Below, one piece after another: positions 6,165 through 11,391 of a DNA stretch of 11,391 bases (its first letter is position 1; each line of letters opens with the position of its first letter). The translations under genes and the position numbers were made by a program. The stretch is taken from assembly GCA_016929035.1 (NCBI GenBank), contig JAFGJP010000150.1, positions 1 to 11,391 of the forward strand. Reading direction: 5' to 3'. Source of the DNA: Candidatus Auribacterota bacterium. GTDB lineage: Bacteria; Auribacterota; JAFGBW01; JAFGJP01. The notes under the pieces were generated by a model. It saw only the letters and a program-made list of their open reading frames with translations. It made no database searches and was not told where the DNA came from.

Positions 6165-7658
6165 ATGGCTTTACGAATTCACAATACTTTCAGCGGGCAG
6201 AAAGAGGATTTTGTTCCTCTTCATGACAACAAAGTCCTTATGTATGTCTGCGGGATAACCGCTTATGATGACTGTCACCTCGGTCATGCACGGGCGTACA
6301 CGGCTTTTGACATGATCTACCGGTACCTGAAGTTTGCTGGCTATGATGTCACATACGTGAGGAACGTAACAGATGTGGACGACAAGATCATCAATCGTGC
6401 GGGCGAACTTTATCCTGGCGAGCACTCACCTGATGATATGAAAAAGTTCTGCAGGGAGATCAGCGAAAAATACTACGCGTCTTTTGTTGAAGACATGAAC
6501 CGGCTCAATCTTGCCCGTCCTGATAAAGAGCCGTGGGCGACCCAGCATATCGGTGAAATGATCAAGATCATTAAGGGTCTTGTCGAAAAGGATTACGCTT
6601 ATGCGCGTGAGGGAGATATTTATTTCCGCATCAGCCGGTTCCAGGACTACGGGAAGCTCTCCAAAAGATCATTGGACGAGATGATGGCCGGTGCCAGGGT
6701 TGAGGAAGACGTCAGAAAAGAGAATCCTTATGATTTTGCCCTCTGGAAGAGCTCCAAAGCAAATGAGCCGGGATGGGACAGCCCGTGGGGGAAAGGACGC
6801 CCCGGCTGGCATATTGAATGTTCGGCCATGTCGCAGAAGCACCTGGGCATGACTCTTGATATTCACGGCGGCGGCCAGGACCTGATTTTTCCCCATCATG
6901 AAAACGAGATTGCTCAGTCTGAGGCGTATACAGGGAAGCCTTTTGTCAAATACTGGATTCATAACGGGTTCATAACGATCAACAGAGAAAAGATGTCGAA
7001 GTCCCTGAAAAACTTTAAAACCCTGAAGGAGCTTTTTAAAAAGTATCCTGCGCGGGCGATTAAATTTTATCTTATTTCCACTCATTACCGCTCGCCGCTT
7101 GATTTCAGTGATGCTCTTATTGAATCGTCTTTCGAAGGGCTGAGGCGCATAGAAAACGCCTTGATGATCGCGGAGAAGGCCATCCCCCGTCCTTTCCTTG
7201 AAAAGAAAGAAAGCAGGAAGGACGACCGCATCATGGAAAACTTCACCCAGGCCATGGACGATGACTTTAATTCTGCCAGAGCTGTCGGTCTTCTTTTTGA
7301 ATCGGTGACAGAGCTTTTATCGCTTCTTCCGGGAAACAACTCAAGCTATGAGAGGATTGCCGGTCTCAGGGAAACAATACTGGCGATCATGGATATCCTT
7401 GGGATCATCTATGAGATAAGAAAAGCCAGAAAGGTTGTTTTTGACCCCTCACGAATTATCTCTGATGAGGATATGTCGGTCATCTTGAATAAAGAAGCCA
7501 TTGAGGATCCTGATGTAGAAGCTCTTCTTCAGAAGCGTTTCAGCTTAAAGAGAAATAAAGATTTTAAAAATGCCGATAAGATCCGCAGCTTTCTTCTTTC
7601 GAAGGATATCGAGGTTCGCGACGTGGCTGATGAAATCGAGTGGAGCTGGAGGAAGTAA
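6165..7658 (+). CDS. cysS: Cysteine--tRNA ligase
   Basis: This 497-residue class I synthetase attaches cysteine to tRNA-Cys. The catalytic zinc ligands by homology to the E. coli enzyme are C29 (in MYVCGITAYD), C219 (WHIECSAMS), H244 and E248 (FPHHENEIAQSE). The 25-residue gap from C219 to H244 equals that between C209 and H234 in E. coli. The HIGH motif is H38-L-G-H41 and KMSKS is exact at 276-280 (EKMSKSLKN). The C-terminal part has a DALR-like helical region and ends with the KxxKDFKNADKIR-type tail usual for CysRS. One small departure is CGITAYD where most members have CGPTVYD. GGAG (6156-6159) five bases before the ATG supports the start. With metY and a cysteine-bearing Rrf2 regulator, it is one of three sulfur-amino-acid-related genes in the window, though not in one operon. 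Confidence 0.96.
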   Translation: MALRIHNTFSGQKEDFVPLHDNKVLMYVCGITAYDDCHLGHARAYTAFDMIYRYLKFAGYDVTYVRNVTDVDDKIINRAGELYPGEHSPDDMKKFCREISEKYYASFVEDMNRLNLARPDKEPWATQHIGEMIKIIKGLVEKDYAYAREGDIYFRISRFQDYGKLSKRSLDEMMAGARVEEDVRKENPYDFALWKSSKANEPGWDSPWGKGRPGWHIECSAMSQKHLGMTLDIHGGGQDLIFPHHENEIAQSEAYTGKPFVKYWIHNGFITINREKMSKSLKNFKTLKELFKKYPARAIKFYLISTHYRSPLDFSDALIESSFEGLRRIENALMIAEKAIPRPFLEKKESRKDDRIMENFTQAMDDDFNSARAVGLLFESVTELLSLLPGNNSSYERIAGLRETILAIMDILGIIYEIRKARKVVFDPSRIISDEDMSVILNKEAIEDPDVEALLQKRFSLKRNKDFKNADKIRSFLLSKDIEVRDVADEIEWSWRK

Positions 7659-7722
7659 AAAGTAAGAAGTTAAAAGTAAAAAGTCGAAAGAGAAAGCAGA
7701 AAATAAAGAGAAAAGATAAACG

Positions 7723-7775
7723 ATATCCTTTGACAAGCCCAGAGCGGCTCTATGCAGGATACACGATAAAATCGT
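7723..7775. other. Nested stem-loop element
   Basis: TATCCT (7724-7729) pairs with AGGATA (7756-7761) as an outer stem. Within it AGAG (7741-7744) pairs with CTCT (7748-7751) around a CGG loop. A third hairpin, ACGAT-aaa-ATCGT (7763-7775), follows directly. Such stacking in otherwise purine-rich sequence suggests a structured RNA or a repeat unit. TTGACA at 7730-7735 is a perfect -35 hexamer, but nothing resembling a -10 sits at the right distance. Confidence 0.4.
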
Positions 7776-7873
7776 AAGACAGAAAATAGAAAAAAGAGAG
7801 TTTATGGTTGAGCAAGAAGACCTTTGGTATGGTTTGACTTTTCTCATGATGAGCTTTCAGGACAAGATGATGG

Positions 7874-7912
7874 GAATATTAATCACGGAATTTCACGGTG
7901 TAACTCGGATTA
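7874..7912. repeat. GAATATT palindromic repeat, diverged third copy
   Basis: GAATATT (7874-7880), TCACG (7883-7887), TTTCACGGTG (7891-7900) and CGGATTA (7906-7912) occur in the same order as GAATATT, TCACG, GGTG and CGGATTA at 3696-3730, with small insertions and deletions. It runs directly into copy B of the other repeat, so the two families abut here. Confidence 0.45.
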
Positions 7913-8018
7913 TCCGCTTTTGCGGATTTTAGGTTTTTTTGCGCAAAGCGCAAAAATCTGTGTCTCCTCCGTGTCCCTCTGTGGTTAACTTTACAATAAT
8001 AAGCGAAGCGTTCCTTAA
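7912..8018. repeat. Dispersed hairpin-plus-core repeat, copy B
   Basis: ATCCGC-tttt-GCGGAT (7912-7927) is followed by a 9-bp hairpin TTTTTGCGC-aaa-GCGCAAAAA (7936-7956). Then come the core GTGTCCCTCTGTGGTTAACT (7971-7990), an AT-rich stretch, GCGAAGCG (8003-8010) and TTCCTTA. This repeats, in order, the elements of copy A at 75-225. The GCGGAT-tttt arrangement also resembles a terminator of the preceding unit. The repeat stops about 20 bases before the tmk start, so it must overlap the tmk promoter or leader. Confidence 0.65.
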
Positions 8019-8036
8019 TAAGAAAGAAAGGGTTTT

Positions 8037-8690
8037 ATGGAGAAAAGAGGGATATTCATAACGTTTGAAGGGTGTGAGGGAGCGGGAAAAAGCACCCAGG
8101 CGCAGAAGATATACCAGCATCTGATGAAAAACAGGTTTTCCTCTGTTCTGACACATGAGCCGGGCGGAACGGAAGTAGCGGAAAAAATAAGGGCACTTCT
8201 TCTGGACGAGGATTTGGGAGAACCTATCAGTGGAAGGGCGGAGCTTCTTCTTTATTTTGCCAGCCGGGCTCAGCACGTCGAGGGTTTCATCATCCCTGCT
8301 CTGGAAAAAGGAAAAATTGTAATCTGCGACAGGTTTTATGATGCTACGGTCGCTTACCAGGGCTATGGACGTCAGATCGACCTTGCAACCATAGAGATGA
8401 TGAACAGTTACGCCGGCAGGGGAATTTTTCCTGATCTGACCATTCTTATAGATATTGATATCAGGAAAGGGATCGAGAGAAGCAAAAGCAGGAACAAAGC
8501 CAAGCTTCTGAAAAAAGAGCTTAACCGCATGGAAAGAGAGTCTATTGAATTTCATCAGCGTGTCAGAGAAGGATATTTAATGACAGCCGAACAGAATAAG
8601 GACCGCTTCCGGGTGTTTGACGGAGCTCTTGGAGAGAGTGAGCTTTTTGAAAAAATAAGATCTGAAGTGATGGAGTTTGTCAGGCGCTAG
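8037..8690 (+). CDS. tmk: Thymidylate kinase (dTMP kinase)
   Basis: This enzyme phosphorylates dTMP to dTDP with ATP for DNA synthesis. The 217-residue length is typical. The P-loop is FEGCEGAGKST, with G12 and K18-S19. The substrate-binding block is EPGGT (41-45), the DR(F/Y) motif is D98-R99-F100 in CDRFYDAT, and AYQGYGR (106-112) lines the dTMP base pocket. The lid region (about 150-165) is lysine-rich (KAKLLKKELNRME) in place of the usual shorter RxxxxDRxE form, a moderate departure. AAAGGG (8027-8032), four bases before the ATG, is a modest ribosome binding site. It heads a probable operon, with holB 17 bases downstream; tmk-holB adjacency is common in bacteria. The promoter must lie in or before repeat copy B. 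Confidence 0.95.
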   Translation: MEKRGIFITFEGCEGAGKSTQAQKIYQHLMKNRFSSVLTHEPGGTEVAEKIRALLLDEDLGEPISGRAELLLYFASRAQHVEGFIIPALEKGKIVICDRFYDATVAYQGYGRQIDLATIEMMNSYAGRGIFPDLTILIDIDIRKGIERSKSRNKAKLLKKELNRMERESIEFHQRVREGYLMTAEQNKDRFRVFDGALGESELFEKIRSEVMEFVRR

Positions 8691-8707
8691 AGCAAAAAGG
8701 AGGATCG

Positions 8708-9832
8708 ATGGAAATTGCCACATCCCATCATCCAGTGGGGTACAATAACATCTATGGCCAGGAAAAAGCCGTTGAGATCCTTAAAAGATCTATTGTATCT
8801 AAGCGCATTCCTCATTCTTTACTCTTCACCGGTCCGACAGGAACTCAGAAAACGAGCTCCGCTTTCGCTTTTCTCAAGCATCTGAAGTGTACAAATCCCA
8901 CTCCTGACGGGCCTTGCAATATATGCCGGAATTGTTATCTGTTTGATCATGCCATGCATCCGGATGTCAAGATCCTAGAGCCAAAAAGGAAGGCAAGACG
9001 CATTCCCATCGAAGACGTCAAGGCGCTTATCTGGTTCGTGCAGTTGAAAGCTTATATCGGGAAATACAAGATCGGGCTTATCAAGGAAGCGGACAGGCTG
9101 ACAAAAGATTCGGCAAACGCTCTTTTGAAGATACTGGAAGATCCTCCCAGGAACACGCTTTTTATTCTTATCACGGCGCAGAAGAATGCTCTTCTTCCCA
9201 CTATCCTTTCCCGGTGTCAGGAGATCGATTTTTTCCCTGTCAGCAACGAGATTGTTACCCGTTATATTCACGACCATGAGCTTCATCATCTGGGGCCTGA
9301 AGATTTTCTTGTCATGATGAGCGGAGGGCGGGTGGGGTTGCTGTCACAGGGCAACCTGGATATTATCAAAAGAGACAGGGAGATGATCGAGAGGTCGCTG
9401 TGCCTTGCGTTGAAAAAAGATATTCTCGGCCTTCTTGAATTATCTGAAGAAACTTTTATGATGCTGCAGGAGTTTTCTGAAGAGCTTAAAGAAAAGATCA
9501 AAGAGCAGGCTCATCAGGAAAGCTATTCAGAGAAAGACGAAGACGAGATGCAGGCGTACATTGAGGGAAAAGTCAGGGAAAGGCTCGATACGTATTTTAA
9601 TGTCTTTCTCATTTTTCTGAGAGATATTTTTCTCTATCAGACTTTTCAAAAGGCATTTCCTCTCAAAAACCAGGACAAAAGCGATTTGATCCATAGCGTT
9701 TCTCTCGTATGGAATACTTATGATATCGAAAGGCGCGTTTCTCTTCTTGAGGATATCAGGAGCCGGATCCTCTCTTATGCCAACCAGAAACTGGCTCTCG
9801 ATGCGTTTTACTTGGGGCTTTTAACAGGTTGA
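8708..9832 (+). CDS. holB: DNA polymerase III delta-prime subunit (clamp loader)
   Basis: This 374-residue AAA+ protein has the layout of clamp-loader subunits. The start IYGQEKAVEIL (15-25) is typical. A zinc module C61-x8-C70-x2-C73-x2-C76 follows the Walker A region, then KEADRLTKDSANALLKILEDPP (126-147) as the Walker B and sensor region, and the SRC motif at S168-R169-C170, whose arginine reaches into the neighbouring subunit. The Walker A stretch reads GPTGTQKTS (42-50), so the glycine before the lysine is Q47. That fits delta-prime, a non-hydrolysing subunit in well-studied loaders, better than DnaX. The roughly 170 residues after the core are less conserved and include an acidic, lysine-rich stretch near 258-280. 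AAGGAGG (8697-8703) is the strongest ribosome binding site in the window. It follows tmk by 17 bases and precedes the TPR gene by 3. Confidence 0.9.
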   Translation: MEIATSHHPVGYNNIYGQEKAVEILKRSIVSKRIPHSLLFTGPTGTQKTSSAFAFLKHLKCTNPTPDGPCNICRNCYLFDHAMHPDVKILEPKRKARRIPIEDVKALIWFVQLKAYIGKYKIGLIKEADRLTKDSANALLKILEDPPRNTLFILITAQKNALLPTILSRCQEIDFFPVSNEIVTRYIHDHELHHLGPEDFLVMMSGGRVGLLSQGNLDIIKRDREMIERSLCLALKKDILGLLELSEETFMMLQEFSEELKEKIKEQAHQESYSEKDEDEMQAYIEGKVRERLDTYFNVFLIFLRDIFLYQTFQKAFPLKNQDKSDLIHSVSLVWNTYDIERRVSLLEDIRSRILSYANQKLALDAFYLGLLTG

Positions 9833-9835
9833 TTC

Positions 9836-10771
9836 ATGAAAAAAGTCATATCAGCGGTGCTTCTGAACATTTTTCTTGTTGTTTCCCTCTTTTCTCAAGA
9901 GCTCTCTTGGGAGGACATGAATAGGTCAGTCAGCATGCTTTTTCAGGAGGGGCGCTACAGAGAAGCTTTTTCCCTTGCAAAAGAGGCCTTGAAAAGAGCC
10001 GAGAAGACATATGGAGAAGATCATCCCAACGTGGCCACCTCGATGAATATCCTGGCGCTTCTTTTTAAAATACAGGGGAAGTATCCTGAAGCTGAGTTCT
10101 ATTATCAAAAGGCCCTTGTCATAAGAGAGGATTCTCTTGGAGAAAGACATCCGGATGTGGCTCAGTCTTTGAATAACCTTGCTATTCTTTACAAGGCGCA
10201 GGGGAAATATGCAGAGTCTGAAGAGCTTCATAAAAGAGCGCTTTCCTTATGGGAGCGCCTCTACGGCCCGGAAGATCCCCGGATAACCAAGTCTCTCAAC
10301 AACCTGGCTGTGCTCTACGACTCGATGGGGCGGCCTGATGCTTCTGAGCCTCTTTACATAAAGTCTTTAGAAATAAGAGAAAAAGCCCTTGGGCCGGAGC
10401 ATCCGGATATTGCCCAGGCATTGAACAATCTGGGAGTGTTTTACAGGGAGACAGGCCAAATCGCCCAGGCAGAAGAGCTTCACAAAAGAGCTCTTTTCAT
10501 GCGAAAGAAGATTTTTGGAGAGAATCACCCGGATGTGGCTGAATCTTTCAATAACCTGGCTTTAGTCTACAGCGATCAGAATAAGTATGTTGAAGCGGAA
10601 GAGTTATATCTGAAATCTGTTCTCATATGGCAGGAAGTCCTCGGAGCAAGTCATCCGAGAGTCCTGTATGTCCTTGAAAACCTCTCGGAACTTTACAAGA
10701 AGTCCGGAGACGCGGAAAAGGAAAGAGAAGTTCAGGAGAAGATAAAACATTTACAGAAAAAGCGTTTTTGA
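9836..10771 (+). CDS. Exported TPR protein with kinesin-light-chain-type repeats
   Basis: This 311-residue protein has an N-terminal signal sequence (KK at 2-3, hydrophobic 4-19, probable cleavage after S20 in SLFS-QE) and no lipobox cysteine, so it is expected in the periplasm or outside the cell. The mature part is almost entirely 42-residue tetratricopeptide repeats of the TPR_10/TPR_12 type. After one degenerate half repeat come six units, beginning HPNVATS, HPDVAQS, DPRITKS, HPDIAQA, HPDVAES and HPRVLYV, each with NNLAxLY and ending near LGxx. The last lacks the second helix consensus. Such arrays bind other proteins; no enzymatic domain is seen. The start lies 3 bases after the holB stop with only AGG upstream, so translation is probably coupled to holB. 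It is odd as a secreted scaffold in a replication operon. Confidence 0.85.
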   Translation: MKKVISAVLLNIFLVVSLFSQELSWEDMNRSVSMLFQEGRYREAFSLAKEALKRAEKTYGEDHPNVATSMNILALLFKIQGKYPEAEFYYQKALVIREDSLGERHPDVAQSLNNLAILYKAQGKYAESEELHKRALSLWERLYGPEDPRITKSLNNLAVLYDSMGRPDASEPLYIKSLEIREKALGPEHPDIAQALNNLGVFYRETGQIAQAEELHKRALFMRKKIFGENHPDVAESFNNLALVYSDQNKYVEAEELYLKSVLIWQEVLGASHPRVLYVLENLSELYKKSGDAEKEREVQEKIKHLQKKRF

Positions 10772-10811
10772 ATAATATTTCAATCGTTGTATGAAACGGC
10801 AATGCTTTGCC
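10769..10811 (+). other. Stem-loops between the TPR and receiver genes
   Basis: ATTTCA (10777-10782) faces TGAAA (10792-10796), preceded by TGAATAAT from the TPR stop codon, which weakly resembles the GAATATTTCA repeat family. Then GGCAA-tgct-TTGCC (10798-10811) forms a 5-bp hairpin followed by TTT. These could attenuate transcription before the receiver gene. The stems are short, so I would not call a terminator. Confidence 0.35.
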
Positions 10812-10831
10812 TTTGCTAACGTAAGGAAAAA

Positions 10832-11218
10832 ATGTTCCAGAAGAAGATACTTGTGATAGACGATCAGGACGATCTGCGCTTTATCCTTTGCTTTGATCTG
10901 AAGAAGCAGGGATATGACGTCCTTTCTGCAAACTGCGGGGAGAAGGGCATTGAATCTGCGAGAGAGAGCAGACCTGATCTGATTATCCTGGACAGGAAGA
11001 TGCCGTTAATGGACGGCCTTGAGACATGCCGCAGGCTGAAGGCTGATCCTGCAACGAAAGATATACCGGTTTTGATTCTTTCTGGAAAAAGTCAGAGGGG
11101 AGAGCTTGACGAAGCTCTTCAAGCCGGTGCAGCGGATTATGTTATCAAGCCATTTCAGTTTGATGAATTGATGAAGAAGATACACGGCATCACGGAAACT
11201 GATTCAAAAGGCTGCTGA
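10832..11218 (+). CDS. Stand-alone response regulator receiver (CheY-like) protein
   Basis: This 128-residue protein is a single REC domain without an output domain. The acidic pocket is D10-D11 (KILVIDDQDD), the phospho-acceptor is D54 in LIILDRKMPLMDG, the switch serine is S84 (LILSGK) and the conserved lysine is K106 in DYVIKPF, with Y103 as the switch aromatic. All residues needed for phosphorylation are present. No histidine kinase lies in the window, so the partner is unknown. Single-domain receivers usually act by protein-protein contact or in phosphorelays. AAGGA (10823-10827), four bases before the ATG, supports the start. A 60-base gap with small hairpins separates it from the TPR gene, and glnS begins 33 bases after its stop, so it may share the transcript of both. 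Confidence 0.93.
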   Translation: MFQKKILVIDDQDDLRFILCFDLKKQGYDVLSANCGEKGIESARESRPDLIILDRKMPLMDGLETCRRLKADPATKDIPVLILSGKSQRGELDEALQAGAADYVIKPFQFDELMKKIHGITETDSKGC

Positions 11219-11251
11219 ATCTTTTATCACAAAAAGCGGATTTCCGATTCA

Positions 11252-11391
11252 ATGCATATAGCGAAAGAGAGCAGGGAATTGAACGCAGAAGAGAAGGATA
11301 AAGTAGAACCAGCGAATTTCATTCATGAGATGATCGATGAGGATAATGAGAGGAACGTCTATGAAAAGAGGGTTCATACGCGTTTTCCTCC
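11252..11391 (+). CDS. glnS: Glutamine--tRNA ligase, N-terminal part (cut by window end)
   Basis: The frame from the ATG at 11252 stays open to the window edge (46 full codons). After a 20-residue lead it reads ANFIHEMIDEDNERN and then KRVHTRFPP. This matches the start of bacterial GlnRS, where NFIRxIIDEDL is followed by HTRFPPEPNGYLHIGH. The HIGH motif would follow just beyond the window. The product would charge tRNA-Gln directly, so an amidotransferase route through Glu-tRNA-Gln would not be needed. No strong ribosome binding site is seen (AGCGGA at 11235-11240 is 11 bases away); the upstream receiver gene may help translation. The start lies in the same frame as the receiver gene, one stop and eleven codons downstream. 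Confidence 0.85.
   Translation, partial: MHIAKESRELNAEEKDKVEPANFIHEMIDEDNERNVYEKRVHTRFP

Larger units (their letters stand above)
7659..8036. other. 378-base repeat-rich intergenic region between cysS and tmk
   Basis: This region is non-coding as far as I can see. It opens with A-rich low-complexity sequence in which a unit like AAAAAGTAAGAAGTTAAAAG recurs (about 7656-7690), then more purine-rich sequence to 7720. Next are nested hairpins (7723-7775), a short dyad CTCAT-g-ATGAG (7843-7853), a GAATATT-family repeat (7874-7912) and copy B of the hairpin-plus-core repeat (7912-8018). A 42-codon frame from 7804 ends inside the repeats and is probably not a gene. Confidence 0.7.

Noticed and set aside
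5960..6226. 88-codon open frame between gltX and cysS
   Set aside because: It overlaps the cysS start by about 60 bases in another frame, lacks a ribosome binding site and has AT-rich spacer composition. The cysS start at 6165 is well supported.
7730..7758. Promoter with TTGACA at 7730-7735
   Set aside because: No -10-like hexamer lies 16-18 bases downstream (TGCAGG occupies the 17-base position), and the hexamer falls inside the nested hairpin.
7804..7932. 42-codon frame beginning MVEQEDLWYG in the cysS-tmk spacer
   Set aside because: Its second half is formed by the GAATATT repeat and the GCGGAT hairpin, and there is no convincing ribosome binding site.
7912..7956. Simple rho-independent terminator of cysS
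   Set aside because: The hairpins could stop transcription, but the same arrangement recurs at 75-161 with a shared downstream core, and the spacing from cysS is over 250 bases. A dispersed repeat explains it better.
7929..8555. 208-codon reverse-strand frame opposite tmk
   Set aside because: It is a shadow of the tmk coding sequence; tmk has a full set of catalytic motifs. The beginning of this frame only translates the repeat.
10832..11391. Stop-codon readthrough joining the receiver domain to GlnRS in the same frame
   Set aside because: The frames coincide, but a one-in-three match is expected by chance, glnS has its own ATG, and such a fusion has no known precedent to me.
1..11391. CRISPR array, tRNA, rRNA, insertion sequence, toxin-antitoxin or defence genes
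   Set aside because: I looked for regular spaced repeats, cloverleaf arms, transposase motifs and small paired genes and found none.

Overview
The window is an 11.4 kb piece of a bacterial chromosome in which every supportable gene lies on the + strand. It carries housekeeping genes: an M16 zinc peptidase, an Rrf2-type regulator followed by an O-acetylhomoserine sulfhydrylase (MetY), ispD, gltX, cysS, tmk, holB, a secreted TPR protein, a stand-alone receiver protein and the first 46 codons of glnS. Shine-Dalgarno sequences, ATGA-type overlaps, the MEP isoprenoid pathway (IspD) and a DnaX-type clamp loader subunit are clearly bacterial. An environmental lineage such as Omnitrophota or a relative is plausible from gene content and the repeat-rich spacers. 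That is only an inference, since nothing here fixes the phylum.

Layout. Positions 1-366 are non-coding and hold an imperfect palindrome plus a conserved core block (repeat copy A). Positions 367-1635 encode the M16 peptidase. Positions 1636-1804 hold a long inverted repeat, then a sigma70-like promoter with a small inverted repeat over its -10 region. Positions 1805-3570 are an rrf2-metY operon; the regulator has the C-x5-C-x5-C pattern of IscR-type Fe-S proteins. Positions 3571-3756 are a spacer with an alternative-pairing hairpin and a second repeat family. Positions 3757-5936 are ispD and gltX, tightly coupled. A 228-base spacer precedes cysS (6165-7658). Positions 7659-8036 are a 378-base spacer with A-rich sequence, nested hairpins, a third copy of the second repeat family and copy B of the first. 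Positions 8037-11391 are a probable operon of tmk, holB, a TPR gene, a receiver gene and the start of glnS.

How the genes fit together. Three aminoacyl-tRNA synthetases (Glu, Cys, Gln) lie in the window; with GlnRS present, Gln-tRNA can be made directly, so GltX need only charge tRNA-Glu. tmk and holB serve dTTP supply and the replication clamp loader. The rrf2-metY pair suggests sulfur-amino-acid synthesis controlled by an Fe-S or cysteine-sensing repressor. The least explained elements are the two intergenic repeat families, which sit at the borders of transcription units, and the exported TPR protein plus receiver domain embedded among replication and translation genes. No mobile element, CRISPR array, tRNA, rRNA or defence system was seen.
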